NCBI RefSeq assembly: GCF_024730785.1
Contig: NZ_CP102830.1
Span: 3,634,001-3,698,000, forward strand
Length of the DNA stretch: 64,000 nucleotides
Source: Pseudomonas sp. LS44
Lineage (GTDB): Bacteria > Pseudomonadota > Gammaproteobacteria > Pseudomonadales > Pseudomonadaceae
Direction of reading: 5' to 3'
The notes beneath the pieces are model-generated. The model did no database searches. It saw only the letters and a list, made by a program, of their open reading frames with translations, and was not told the origin of the DNA. Below, in pieces: positions 21,719 through 30,396 of the stretch (positions are counted from its first letter, which is position 1; each line of letters starts with the position of its first letter). The position numbers and the translations under genes are program-made.

Positions 21719-23284
21719 TTAACCCGCCGTGTCCAGCGGCTGCAGCAGCAGACGGGCCACCCGGCGCTCTTTGACCTCGACCACGGTCAGCCGCCAGCCG
21801 GCGTGCTCCAGGCGGTCGCCGATCAGCGGCAGGCGGTCGAGCAGGCTCATTACCAGCCCGGCGAGGGTCTGATAGTCCTCGGTCGGCCGCGCCAGGAAGC
21901 TCAGTCGCTCGCGCAGCAGGGTGAGATTCAGCGCCCCGCTGACCCGGTAGCCACCGGCCACCGCCTCGATATCCAGGCCGTCCACCTCGTTGGCGTCCGG
22001 CAGCTCGCCGGCGATTGCCTCGAGGATGTCGGTCAGCGTCAGCATGCCCTCAAAGCCTCCGAACTCGTTGACCACGAAAGCCACGTGGGTCGAGGCCTGG
22101 CGCATCTGCTCCAGGGCGTTGAGCACCGAACAGCTGTCCGGCAGGTTGAGCGGCGCACGCAGCAACGGCTCAATGTCCGCCGGCTGGCCGTCGAGCAGCT
22201 GCTTGAGCAGTTCCTTCTTGTGCACGTAGCCCAGCGGTTCGTCGACCTGGCCGGCGCGGATCACCAGCAGCCGCGAGTACGGCGAGGCCAGCAGCGCTTG
22301 GTGGATCTGCGCGGTGCTGCCGTCGAGGTCGAGGTGGTCGACCTCCGTGCGGGTGGTCATCACCGCGGTGATCGGCTGCTCGGCGAGGTGCAGCACGCCG
22401 CTGATCATCACCCGCTCGCGGCGGTCAAACAGGCCGGCACCGCCCTCCGCGCTGCCGAGCAGGTCGGCGATCTCCTCGCCTACCTCGTCCGCTTCGAGCT
22501 TGCCGCCGAGCAGGCGCAGCACCGCATGCGCGGTGCGTTCGCGCACGCCGCGGCCATCCTGCAGCTGACGCTTGCGCTTCCAGCGCACGGCCTGGTTGGC
22601 CAGCTCGATGAGGATCGAGAAGCCGATCGCCGCGTACAGGTAGCCCTTGGGGATGTGGAAGCCCAGGCCTTCGGCGGTGAGGCTGAAGCCGATCATCATC
22701 AGGAAGCCCAGGCACAGCATGATCACCGTCGGGTGGGCGTTGACGAAGGCGGTCAGCGGCTTGCTGGCGACGATCATCAGGCCGATCGAGACGATCACCG
22801 CGATCATCATCACTTCCAGGTGCTCGACCATGCCCACTGCGGTGATCACCGCATCGAGAGAGAACACCGCGTCGAGCACCACGATCTGCGCCACCACCGG
22901 CCAAAACAGCGCGTAGGCGCGACTGCCGCCGCTCTTGTGCACGCGACCTTCGAGGCGTTCGTGCAGCTCCATGGTGGCCTTGAACAGCAGGAACAGGCCG
23001 CCGAACAGCATGATCAGGTCACGCCCGGAGAAGCTCTTGCCGGCCACCTCGAACAGCGGCGCGGTGAGCGTCACCAGCCAGGAAATGCTGGCCAGCAGGC
23101 CGAGGCGCATAATCAACGCCAGGCCCAGGCCGATCTGCCGCGCGCGGTCGCGCTGATGCGGCGGCAGCTTGTCGGCGAGGATGGCGATGAACACCAGGTT
23201 GTCGATGCCGAGCACCAGTTCGAGGACGATCAGGGTCAGCAGCCCCAGCCAGGCCGTGGGATCGGCCAGCCATTCGAAGGGCAT
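21719..23284 (-). CDS. TerC-family membrane protein with CBS pair and CorC/HlyC domain (YoaE-like)
   Basis: This 521-aa protein has an N-terminal TerC membrane domain (about 1-220, seven helices, with acidic motifs [10 protein letters not shown] and [14 protein letters not shown]), then two CBS domains (about 300-420), then a CorC_HlyC domain (about 435-515). This is the YoaE/YegH architecture. TerC proteins are linked to metal (Mn) export or metalation of secreted proteins; the exact role of the CBS version is open. ATG 23284 has a GGGAGG site. The leader carries a strong stem-loop (23414-23440). I do not see a yybP-ykoY Mn riboswitch. Confidence 0.9.
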   Translation of the reverse strand: MPFEWLADPTAWLGLLTLIVLELVLGIDNLVFIAILADKLPPHQRDRARQIGLGLALIMRLGLLASISWLVTLTAPLFEVAGKSFSGRDLIMLFGGLFLLFKATMELHERLEGRVHKSGGSRAYALFWPVVAQIVVLDAVFSLDAVITAVGMVEHLEVMMIAVIVSIGLMIVASKPLTAFVNAHPTVIMLCLGFLMMIGFSLTAEGLGFHIPKGYLYAAIGFSILIELANQAVRWKRKRQLQDGRGVRERTAHAVLRLLGGKLEADEVGEEIADLLGSAEGGAGLFDRRERVMISGVLHLAEQPITAVMTTRTEVDHLDLDGSTAQIHQALLASPYSRLLVIRAGQVDEPLGYVHKKELLKQLLDGQPADIEPLLRAPLNLPDSCSVLNALEQMRQASTHVAFVVNEFGGFEGMLTLTDILEAIAGELPDANEVDGLDIEAVAGGYRVSGALNLTLLRERLSFLARPTEDYQTLAGLVMSLLDRLPLIGDRLEHAGWRLTVVEVKERRVARLLLQPLDTAG

Positions 23285-23413
23285 CAGGCGTGCCTCCCAT
23301 TAACAGGGACAGGCAGCGATACGCGGCGCTCGCCGAAGCGGCGGCGCAGGCCAGCAGGAGTGCAGAGGTGGGTAACGGGCAGGCGCCGCGCTGCGGCGTC
23401 TAGGAGGGGGAGC

Positions 23414-23440
23414 GCCACCCGCGAGCGGGGCGCGGGTGGC
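23414..23440. repeat. 10-bp-arm stem-loop in the TerC-gene leader
   Basis: GCCACCCGCG and CGCGGGTGGC form a perfect stem around a 7-nt loop, about 130 bp before the TerC start in the 284-bp gap to fprB. There is no T run on either strand, so it is not a simple terminator. The rest of the gap shows nothing recognisable. Confidence 0.5.
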
Positions 23441-23568
23441 TGGCAACTATGACTGTCCATCGGTATCCGGTTGGAAAAAACGGATGGCCATCCTAAGGCA
23501 GATCGCCGCGCGACTTAAGCCGCGAATCTTTTCCAATCGTGTACGCGCGGCCTACCAGTCGTTCTCCA

Positions 23569-24345
23569 CTACCAATAGTTCTCCACGCCGATCTGCCCGG
23601 GTTTGCGGGTCAGCGCCAGGCGCATGCCGCGGGTCTTCAGCACCGCGCGGGTGTCCTCGTTCATCTGCGGATTGCCGCACAGCATGATCCGCGAATGCTC
23701 CGGATCCAGCGCCAGGCCGGCGGCGCGCTCCAGTTCGCCGTTGTCGATCAGCGTGGTGATGCGCTCACCCAGCGCACCGGGATGCGCCTCGCGGGTGACT
23801 ATCGGAATGTACTGCAGCTTGTGCGCGTACTCGGCCAGGTAGTCGCGCTCGCCCAGACCGGCGATCAACTCCTGATAGGCCAGTTCGGCCGGCTCGCGCA
23901 CGCTATAGACCAGCTTGATCCGCTCGAAGCGCTCCCAGGCCTCGAAATCCTGGAGGATCGACAGGAACGGCGCCAGCCCGGTGCCGGTACCGAGCAGCCA
24001 CAGGTCGCGGCCATCGGGAAAGCGGTCGAGAGTGAGGAAACCGAACGCCTGCTTGTCGACCAGCAGCGTGTCGCCCTCGCGCAGACGGCTCAGTTCGCTG
24101 GTGAACTCGCCGCCCGGTACCACGATAGAGAAGAACTCCATGTGCTCGTCGAACGGCGAGGAGACCATCGAGTACGCGCGCCAGACCACACTGCCATCGG
24201 CCTTGGTCACGCCGAGGCGGGCGAACTGCCCGGCGCGGAAGCGGAAGCCGGGATCGCGGCTGGCGCGGAAGGTGAACAGGTTGGGGGTCAGCGTCTGGAT
24301 GTCATAGACGCGCTGACGGGTGAACTTCTCTTCGCTGGCGGACAT
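23569..24345 (-). CDS. fprB: ferredoxin-NADP+ reductase (FprB-like)
   Basis: A 258-aa FAD enzyme moving electrons between NADPH and ferredoxin/flavodoxin. The FAD site is RAYSMVSSP (about residues 56-64), the NADP site is LLGTGTGLAPFLS (about 117-129), CGNP is near the C-terminus, and it ends in ENYW. The N-terminus (RVYDIQTLTPNLFTFRASRDPGFRFRAGQFA) differs from Pseudomonas FprA and resembles the mscL-linked paralogue, so FprB is preferred. The symbol rests on synteny and memory of that paralogue. Divergent from rlmG. Confidence 0.85.
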   Translation of the reverse strand: MSASEEKFTRQRVYDIQTLTPNLFTFRASRDPGFRFRAGQFARLGVTKADGSVVWRAYSMVSSPFDEHMEFFSIVVPGGEFTSELSRLREGDTLLVDKQAFGFLTLDRFPDGRDLWLLGTGTGLAPFLSILQDFEAWERFERIKLVYSVREPAELAYQELIAGLGERDYLAEYAHKLQYIPIVTREAHPGALGERITTLIDNGELERAAGLALDPEHSRIMLCGNPQMNEDTRAVLKTRGMRLALTRKPGQIGVENYW

Positions 24346-24499
24346 GTCGCGGACTCGTGATTAACGCATGGCACCAGTGTCCCGCAATCGGCCGGCGAGA
24401 AACACCCGCGAGTTCCGGGGCTATTCGTCGCAGCCGAGACTTTTGCGCCGGTTGCGCCGACAATGCCGGCCAACGCCCCGCCACCACGCCCGAATCGAC

Positions 24500-25624
24500 A
24501 TGCCGCTCTTCACCACCCCGTTCGCCCAGCTCGACCTCGTCCGCCAGCCGGAACAGCCCCACGAACCGTTGCAAGCCTTCGACGCCGCCGACGAATACCT
24601 GCTCACCCATCTGCACGAACTGGGTCTGGCCGCCGACGCGCGCGTGCTGGTGCTCAACGACGCGTTCGGCGCGTTGGCCACCACGCTGGCACCGCATGCG
24701 CAAGTGACCAGCAGCGGCGACTCGCACCTCGGCCATCTGGCCCTACAACAGAACCTCGCGCGCAACGGCCTGGCCTGGGATGGCGTCGCCTTCGTACCGG
24801 CCAGCGCGACCGCCAGCGGGCCGTTCGACTGGGTGCTGATTCGTGTGCCGAAGACCCTGGCGCTGCTCGAGGAACAGCTGATCCGCCTGCACGGCCAGCT
24901 GGCGCCCGGCGCACGGGTGATCGCCGGAGCGATGATCAAACATCTGCCGCGCGCCGCCGGCGACTTGCTCGAACAATACGTCGGCCCGGTGCAGGCCTCG
25001 CTGGCGGTGAAGAAGGCGCGCCTGCTGCTGGCGACGCCCGAGGCCAAGGCTGCGCCCCGCTCGCCCTACCCGAGTCGCTATCAATTGGACAAACCGGCGC
25101 TGCAGCTACTCAACCACGCCAATGTGTTCTGCCGCGACGGCCTGGATATCGGCACGCGCGCCTTCCTACCGCACTTGCCGCTGAATCTGGGCCGCGCACG
25201 GGTGGCCGACCTCGGCTGCGGCAACGGCGTACTCGGCATTGCCTGCGCGCTGGCCAATCCCGAGGCACAGCTGACGCTGGTCGATGAGTCGTACATGGCT
25301 GTGCAGTCAGCGCAGGAGAACTGGCTGGCGGCGCTCGGCGAACGGGAGGTAGACATCCATGCCGCCGATGGCCTGGCCGAGCAGCCCGCGGATTCGCTGG
25401 ATGTGGTGCTGTGCAATCCGCCGTTCCACCAGCAGCAGGTGGTCGGCGACTTTCTCGCCTGGCGGATGTTCCAACAGGCCCGCGCGGCACTGGTCACCGG
25501 CGGCGAGCTGTGGATCGTCGGCAACCGCCACCTCGGCTATCACGCCAAGCTCAAGCGGCTATTCCGTGGGGTCGAGCAGGTGGCGGCGAATCCGAAGTTC
25601 GTGGTGTTGCGCGCCCGCAAATAG
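24500..25624 (+). CDS. rlmG: 23S rRNA (guanine-N2)-methyltransferase RlmG
   Basis: A 374-aa SAM methyltransferase of the RsmC/RlmG group, which methylates G1835 of 23S rRNA in E. coli. It has a degenerate N-terminal methyltransferase-like domain (about 1-170) and a catalytic C-terminal domain with motif I VADLGCGNGVLGI (about 231-243) and motif IV NPPFH (about 305). The frame is open from 24368, but family N-termini match MPLFTTPFAQLDLVRQPE, so 24500 is used. RsmC is the main alternative; the N-terminal sequence favours RlmG. Confidence 0.88.
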   Translation: MPLFTTPFAQLDLVRQPEQPHEPLQAFDAADEYLLTHLHELGLAADARVLVLNDAFGALATTLAPHAQVTSSGDSHLGHLALQQNLARNGLAWDGVAFVPASATASGPFDWVLIRVPKTLALLEEQLIRLHGQLAPGARVIAGAMIKHLPRAAGDLLEQYVGPVQASLAVKKARLLLATPEAKAAPRSPYPSRYQLDKPALQLLNHANVFCRDGLDIGTRAFLPHLPLNLGRARVADLGCGNGVLGIACALANPEAQLTLVDESYMAVQSAQENWLAALGEREVDIHAADGLAEQPADSLDVVLCNPPFHQQQVVGDFLAWRMFQQARAALVTGGELWIVGNRHLGYHAKLKRLFRGVEQVAANPKFVVLRARK

Positions 25625-25630
25625 CCCGCC

Positions 25631-25702
25631 GTAGGATGGGTTGAGCCTGCGAGACCCATCAACCATGCACCGATGGGTATCGCTTCGCTCAAGCCATCCT
25701 AC
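25631..25702. repeat. long inverted repeat GTAGGATGG type
   Basis: Arms GTAGGATGGGTTGAG and CTCAAGCCATCCTAC flank an inner palindrome around ACCCATC/GATGGGT. A related half copy lies at 43950-43981. It sits just after rlmG and is of the REP type common between Pseudomonas genes. Confidence 0.7.
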
Positions 25703-25727
25703 GAACTGCCTTCTGCCCTCTCCCCAA

Positions 25728-25855
25728 CCCTCTCCCATAAATGGGAGAGGGGGCTGTTCGGAGTTGGCCGAACCCATCCTGCAAACTGAGGCTTTTACAG
25801 GACTACACGAGCATCCAAGCCGCGAGTCACCCCTCGCCCGTTCACGGGAGAGGGG
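25728..25855. repeat. pair of CCCTCTCCC-type palindromes (REP doublet)
   Basis: Two hairpins, CCCTCTCCC...GGGAGAGGG at 25728-25751 and CCCCTCGCCC...GGGAGAGGGG at 25830-25855, sit 78 bp apart. The same doublet occurs at 45603-45710 and 47143-47240. They lie between rlmG and the end of the cio operon and could act as a shared transcription end. Confidence 0.75.
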
Positions 25856-25868
25856 CCGGGGGAGAGGG

Positions 25869-26006
25869 TCACGAGGTCAGTCCCGCCGCATTCATGAACT
25901 GGCGCAACAGCCAGGCCACGCTGCCGAGGGCCAGGACGCTGGCGGTCCAGATGCCCACCAGCCAGGCCAGGCGCTGCCAGAGCGGTTTCTGCGCTTCCTT
26001 GTCCAT
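25869..26006 (-). CDS. small third subunit of the CioAB oxidase (DUF2474 family)
   Basis: A 45-aa single-span membrane protein starting MDKEAQKPLWQRLAWLVGIW, with one hydrophobic helix (about 13-36). DUF2474 proteins sit at the end of cyanide-insensitive bd-type oxidase operons and are analogous in position and size to CydX. Its ATG overlaps the cioB stop by one base (TGATG), so translation is coupled. A role in assembly or stability of CioAB is inferred. Confidence 0.85.
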   Translation of the reverse strand: MDKEAQKPLWQRLAWLVGIWTASVLALGSVAWLLRQFMNAAGLTS

Positions 26007-27013
26007 CAGTGATAACCCTGATCCGGCGTCACCTTGCCGCGGAACACGTAGTAGCTCCACGCCGTGTACACCAGGATGAAGGGGATGATGAACAGCGCGC
26101 CGACCAGCGCGAAGCCCTGACTCTGCGGCGGAGCGGCGGCGGCCCAGATACTCACCGAGGGCGGGATGATGTTTGGCCACAGGCTGATGCCCAGGCCGCT
26201 GTAGCCGAGGAAAATCAGCACCAAGGTGAGGATGAACGGCGCGTAGTTAGCGTAGCGCTTGATCGCCCGCAGCAACGCGAAGGTGCACAGCAGCACCAGC
26301 AGTGGCACCGGCATGAACAAAAACAAGTTCGGCAGGCTGAACCAGCGCTGGGCGATTTCATCGTGGGCCAGCGGGGTCCAGATACTGACGATGCCGGTCA
26401 CCAGCAGCACCGCCCAGACCAGCGGCGTACCGAGGTCGTGCATCTGCTGTTGCAGGCGGCCTTCGGTCTTCATGATCAGCCAGGTACAGCCGAGCAGCGC
26501 GTAGCCGACGATCAGCGCCAGGCCGCAGAACACCGAGAACGGCGTCAGCCAGTCCAGCGGACCGCCGGCATACATGCGATTGACCACCGGAATCCCGTCG
26601 ATATACGCGCCCAGCGTCATACCCTGGAAGAACGTCGCGGCCAGCGAGCCGCCGATGAACGCCTTGTCCCACCAGTGGCGTTTGCTTTGCTTGGCCTTGA
26701 AGCGGAATTCGAACGCCACACCACGGAAGATCAGGCCGATCAGCATGAAGATGATCGGCAGATACAGCGCCGAGAGCACCACCGAATAGGCCATCGGGAA
26801 GGCCGCAAACAAGCCGGCGCCACCGAGCACCAGCCAGGTTTCGTTGCCGTCCCAGACCGGCGCCACGGTGTTCATCATGATGTCGCGCTCGCCCTCGTCC
26901 TTGACGAACGGGAAGAGGATGCCGATGCCCAGGTCGAAACCGTCCATCACCACGTACATCATGATGCCGAAGACGATGATCACCGCCCAGATCAGGGAAA
27001 GATCGATACCCAT
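26006..27013 (-). CDS. cioB: cyanide-insensitive quinol oxidase subunit II
   Basis: CioB is the second membrane subunit of the bd-type terminal oxidase, which reduces O2 with ubiquinol in the inner membrane. The length, 335 aa, equals P. aeruginosa CioB as I recall it. About eight helices are visible. The N-terminus MYVVMDGFDLGIGILFPFV and the WDGNETWLVLGGAGLFAAFPMAY segment are the family signatures. It starts 3 bp after the cioA stop and overlaps the DUF2474 gene by one base, so all three form one operon. Confidence 0.96.
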   Translation of the reverse strand: MGIDLSLIWAVIIVFGIMMYVVMDGFDLGIGILFPFVKDEGERDIMMNTVAPVWDGNETWLVLGGAGLFAAFPMAYSVVLSALYLPIIFMLIGLIFRGVAFEFRFKAKQSKRHWWDKAFIGGSLAATFFQGMTLGAYIDGIPVVNRMYAGGPLDWLTPFSVFCGLALIVGYALLGCTWLIMKTEGRLQQQMHDLGTPLVWAVLLVTGIVSIWTPLAHDEIAQRWFSLPNLFLFMPVPLLVLLCTFALLRAIKRYANYAPFILTLVLIFLGYSGLGISLWPNIIPPSVSIWAAAAPPQSQGFALVGALFIIPFILVYTAWSYYVFRGKVTPDQGYH

Positions 27014-27016
27014 GGC

Positions 27017-28456
27017 TCAGTTCCTCTCTGCCAGGCTGTCGCTGGCTTCGTCGTCCAGGTCGTCGTCCGCCGCCGACAGCGGCCGCGCCGGGGTGCGTTG
27101 CTGGCCGGGGCCGCCGCTTTCCGACTGTTGCCCTTCGCCCGTCATCGGACCCTTGCGCACCAGCCGCAGCATGTAGCTGATGCCAATGCCAAACAGCACG
27201 AAATACACCAGTACGAAGCTCACCAGGGTCACGCTCATTTGCGTCACGCCGTGCTGCGAGACCGCATCGGCAGTGCGCATCAATCCGTAGATTACCCACG
27301 GCTGGCGGCCGACTTCGGTGGTGAACCAGCCGGCGAGAATGGCGATCAAGCCCGACGGCCCCATCCACACCACCAGATGCAGGAAGGCCCGCGACTCATA
27401 GAGCGTGCCGCGCCAGCGCAGCCACAGACTCCACACGCCGGTGAACAGCATCAGCAGACCGAGGCCGACCATGATCCGGAAGGTCCAGAACACGATGGTC
27501 GAATTGGCCCGATCCGCCTTGGGGAACTCCTTCAGCGCCGGCACTTGTTCGTCCAGGCTGTGGGTGAGGATCAGGCTGCCCAGATAGGGCACCTCGACCT
27601 TGAAGCGGGTTTCCTCGCGCTCCATGTCCGGCCAGCCGAAGAGGATCAGCGGGGTCGGCTCGCCCGGCTTGTTTTCCCAGTGACCTTCGATAGCGGCGAT
27701 CTTCGCCGGCTGATGCTTGAGCGTGTTGAGGCCATGCAGGTCGCCGATGAACGCCTGCAGCGGCGCAACCAGCAGCGCCATCCACATGGCCATCGACAGC
27801 ATGCGCCGCAGCGCCGGATTGTCGCGCCCGCGCAGCAAGTGCCAGGCCGCCGAGGCGCCGACGAAGAAGGCCGTGGCGAGGAACGCGGCGGTGGCCATGT
27901 GCAGCAGGCGGTAGGGGAACGACGGGTTGAAGATCACCGCGAACCAGTCGACCGGAATCACTCGCCCGTCGATGATCTCGAAACCCTGCGGGGTCTGCAT
28001 CCAGCTGTTCGAGGCGAGAATCCAGAAGGTCGAGATCAGCGTGCCGATCGCCACCATCACCGTGGAGAAGAAGTGCAGGCCCGGCCCGACGCGGTTCCAG
28101 CCGAACAGCATGACGCCGAGGAAGCCGGCCTCGAGGAAGAACGCGGTGAGCACCTCGTAGGTCAGCAATGGCCCGGTGACCGAGCCGGCGAAGTCGGAGA
28201 AGGCGCTCCAGTTGGTGCCGAACTGGTAGGCCATCACCAGACCGGAAACCACGCCCATGCCGAAGTTGACGGCGAAGATCTTCGACCAGAAGTGATAGAG
28301 GTCGCGATACACCTCCTCGCCGGTCTTCAGCCACAACCCTTCGAGTACCGCCAGGTAGCTGGCCAGACCGATGGTGATGGCCGGAAACAGGATGTGGAAC
28401 GAGATGGTGAAGGCGAACTGTATTCGGGCCAGGTCCAGAGCTTCTAAGCCGAACAT
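27017..28456 (-). CDS. cioA: cyanide-insensitive quinol oxidase subunit I
   Basis: The haem-bearing subunit of the CioAB oxidase, 479 aa. His21 in the first helix (ISFHILFPA) is the expected high-spin haem ligand, and GRQPWVIYG is the bd-family signature near the second haem site. The Q-loop is of the short type, which separates CioA from E. coli CydA. The frame is open to 28597, but MFGLEALDLARIQFAFT preceded by GAGGA is the real start (28456). In P. aeruginosa cioAB is controlled by Anr; a matching box lies about 160 bp upstream. The hydrophilic C-terminal tail (GEGQQSESGGPGQQ...) is unusually long and looks disordered. Confidence 0.96.
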   Translation of the reverse strand: MFGLEALDLARIQFAFTISFHILFPAITIGLASYLAVLEGLWLKTGEEVYRDLYHFWSKIFAVNFGMGVVSGLVMAYQFGTNWSAFSDFAGSVTGPLLTYEVLTAFFLEAGFLGVMLFGWNRVGPGLHFFSTVMVAIGTLISTFWILASNSWMQTPQGFEIIDGRVIPVDWFAVIFNPSFPYRLLHMATAAFLATAFFVGASAAWHLLRGRDNPALRRMLSMAMWMALLVAPLQAFIGDLHGLNTLKHQPAKIAAIEGHWENKPGEPTPLILFGWPDMEREETRFKVEVPYLGSLILTHSLDEQVPALKEFPKADRANSTIVFWTFRIMVGLGLLMLFTGVWSLWLRWRGTLYESRAFLHLVVWMGPSGLIAILAGWFTTEVGRQPWVIYGLMRTADAVSQHGVTQMSVTLVSFVLVYFVLFGIGISYMLRLVRKGPMTGEGQQSESGGPGQQRTPARPLSAADDDLDDEASDSLAERN

Positions 28457-28613
28457 GGGGTGTCCTCGATCAGGGTTACACGATGAACCGGCAACGGGCC
28501 AACCAGGGGCTGCAGGCTTTGGAGTACGACGGTAGGCAATTGTTCTTGTTGTCGCGGCGTGGGCGCAGCGGTCTGCGCCTACGATGGCCTGCAGCAAAAC
28601 CCCAAGGCGGGTT

Positions 28614-28627
28614 TTGATCTGGATCAG
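28614..28627. promoter_or_regulatory. candidate Anr/FNR box upstream of cioA
   Basis: TTGATCTGGATCAG matches the Anr consensus TTGAT-N4-ATCAA at 9 of 10 positions. It lies 158-171 bp before the cioA ATG. Anr is reported to repress cioAB at low oxygen in P. aeruginosa, so a site here is expected. Confidence 0.6.
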
Positions 28628-28662
28628 GCGATAGATGAATCGTAGCTGCTAGCCGCCCGACT

Positions 28663-28716
28663 GCCTCTGTGGTCGATTGCCACTGTGGTTGATTGCCGCT
28701 GTGGCCGATTGTCACG
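28663..28716. repeat. 16-bp tandem repeat upstream of cioA
   Basis: Units GATTGCCACTGTGGTT (28675-28690) and GATTGCCGCTGTGGCC (28691-28706), with partial units on both sides, make about 2.8 to 3.4 copies. They lie between the Anr box and a mobile palindromic element in the 604-bp cioA/MFS gap. Confidence 0.6.
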
Positions 28717-28719
28717 CGC

Positions 28720-28865
28720 TAGCAGGCCGTTGAAAAATGTAGGCGAGGCAGCCGAGACAAGGCAAAAACGGCCGAAAAAGCGCAGTTTACGTGTTGTAAA
28801 TGAGCATTTTGAGGCCGTTTTTAACGCCGTATCGGCAACGCAGGTAATTTTTCAATGGCCTGCTA
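28720..28865. mobile_element. MITE-like palindromic element, copy 1
   Basis: A 146-bp segment with 19-bp terminal inverted repeats, TAGCAGGCCGTTGAAAAAT and ATTTTTCAATGGCCTGCTA (one mismatch). It has no coding capacity. A central part (GTTTACGTGTTGTAAATGAG) recurs in inverted orientation inside the element at 31085-31288. It looks like a non-autonomous miniature element; no transposase is nearby. Confidence 0.75.
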
Positions 28866-29060
28866 GCCGCTGCGTAACATTTGCTTACGACTACCCTTCC
28901 AGGCTGGCAAACTATTAGCCAGCTAAGCGCTTTACTGGCCCGCCCTCGTCACAGGCCAGCACGGCGCCCGCCCGACCTGTCATTCCGCCGAGTCACCGGT
29001 GCAACCTCAGGTCGGCCCGCGTACTCCCGAACAAATCCTTGGCACCCTGACTGGCGGTTT

Positions 29061-30296
29061 ATGTCCACCCACGAAAAGCTTCTGCTGCGCCATCACCGGC
29101 CGTTTCTGGCCTTTTGGCTAGCCCGCGTATGCACCGCCAGCGGCTTCCAGATGCTCACCGTGGCCATCGGCTGGCACATTTACCAACTCAGCGGCAGCGT
29201 GCTTGATCTCGGTTTGGTCGGCCTGGTCGAGTTCACCCCGCGCGTGCTGTTCATGCTGCACACCGGGCATGTCGCCGACCGCTTCGATCGGCGCAAAGTC
29301 ACCGCGCTCTGCCAAGCCGCCCAGGCATTGATCGCCCTCGCCTTGGTGCTGGGCAGCGGCAGCGGCGAGATCAGCCGCGAGATGATCTTCGTCCTTGCCT
29401 TCGCGCTCGGCGCCGCGCGTGCCTTCGAAATGCCGGCGACCCAGGCCTTGCTGCCAAGCCTGGTGCCCACCGCATTGTTCCCCGCGGCAGTGGCGGCGTC
29501 GGCTTCGGCGCTGCAGATGGCGACCATCGCCGCCCCGGCGCTCGGCGGTTTTCTGTATGCCTTCGGCAGCTTGTGGGTGTACGCGCCGACCGCGCTGCTC
29601 TATGTGCTGGCCTGCGCGCTGGTGCTCGGCCTGCCGGCGCGCCAGCAGCCGCTGCGTCAGGAACGCGCCTCGCTGGATTCGCTGCTCGCCGGCATCCGCT
29701 TCATCCGTGGCCGGCCGGATGTGTTCGGCGCCATCTCCCTGGATCTGTTCGCCGTGCTGCTCGGCGGCGCCACCGCGCTGTTACCGGTATTCGCCCAAGA
29801 CATCCTGCTCACCGGCCCATGGGGCCTCGGCCTGCTGCGCTCGGCGCCGGCAGTGGGCGCGCTACTGATGTCGTTCTGGCTGGCCCGCTACCCGATCGAG
29901 CGCCAGGTCGGCCGGGTGATGTTCATCTCGGTAGGCGTGTTCGGCGTGGCGACCATCGCCTTCGGCCTGTCCACCTCGTTCTGGTTCTCGCTGGCGGTGC
30001 TGGTGGTGCTGGGCGCGGCAGACATGATCAGCATGGTGATTCGCGGCGCCTTCGTGCAGCTGCAAACCCCGGACGAGATGCGCGGCCGGGTCAGCGCGGT
30101 GAACGGCCTGTTTATTGGCGCCTCGAATCAGTTGGGGGAATTCGAATCTGGCCTCACCGCCCACTGGTTCGGCACCGTGCCGGCGGTAGTGCTCGGCGGC
30201 GTCGGCACACTGCTGGTCACCGGCGCGTGGATCAAGCTGTTCCCGAGTCTGGCTAAGCGCGATCGGATGCATGAGGCGGCAAAGGAGCACGCGTAG
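29061..30296 (+). CDS. MFS exporter (MFS_3/EntS-like)
   Basis: A 411-aa inner-membrane protein with 12 predicted helices. The cytoplasmic loop 2-3 motif is DRFDRRKV (about residue 75), and the second-half repeat is RGRVSAVNGLFIGASNQLGEFESG, typical of the MFS_3 group that includes enterobactin exporter EntS. The substrate is unknown and no siderophore genes are near. The frame extends upstream to 28881, but MSTHEKLLLRHHRPFLAFWLA is the likely start. The stop codon TAG lies inside a REP sequence (GCGTAGCCCGG), so the last codons border the repeat. Confidence 0.85.
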   Translation: MSTHEKLLLRHHRPFLAFWLARVCTASGFQMLTVAIGWHIYQLSGSVLDLGLVGLVEFTPRVLFMLHTGHVADRFDRRKVTALCQAAQALIALALVLGSGSGEISREMIFVLAFALGAARAFEMPATQALLPSLVPTALFPAAVAASASALQMATIAAPALGGFLYAFGSLWVYAPTALLYVLACALVLGLPARQQPLRQERASLDSLLAGIRFIRGRPDVFGAISLDLFAVLLGGATALLPVFAQDILLTGPWGLGLLRSAPAVGALLMSFWLARYPIERQVGRVMFISVGVFGVATIAFGLSTSFWFSLAVLVVLGAADMISMVIRGAFVQLQTPDEMRGRVSAVNGLFIGASNQLGEFESGLTAHWFGTVPAVVLGGVGTLLVTGAWIKLFPSLAKRDRMHEAAKEHA

Positions 30297-30352
30297 CCCG
30301 GATACAATCCGGGGCCATGTTCGCGGCAGTTCCCGGACTGCATCCGGGCTAC
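30293..30352. repeat. REP pair, GTAGCCCGG type, overlapping an MFS stop codon
   Basis: Two inverted arms, GTAGCCCGGATACAATCCGG and its near complement ending CATCCGGGCTAC, flank a short spacer. The MFS stop codon TAG (30294-30296) lies within the left arm. Related copies lie at 34002-34039 and 50014-50076. Confidence 0.8.
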
Positions 30353-30396
30353 GTTTACTCAGCGGGTGCCAACAGTCCCGGCGGGTTTCACCCGCC

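Noticed and set aside
21803..28447. Very long open frames antisense to real genes, e.g. 26009-28447 (+, over cioAB), 21803-23452 (+, over the TerC gene), 5677-7695 (+, over ettA), 44199-47216 (+, over bauC/bauA).
   Set aside because: They mirror strongly recognised genes on the other strand. High GC at third positions removes stop codons in the complementary frame. Their translations are rich in Gln/His/Asp/Arg repeats without any family motif.
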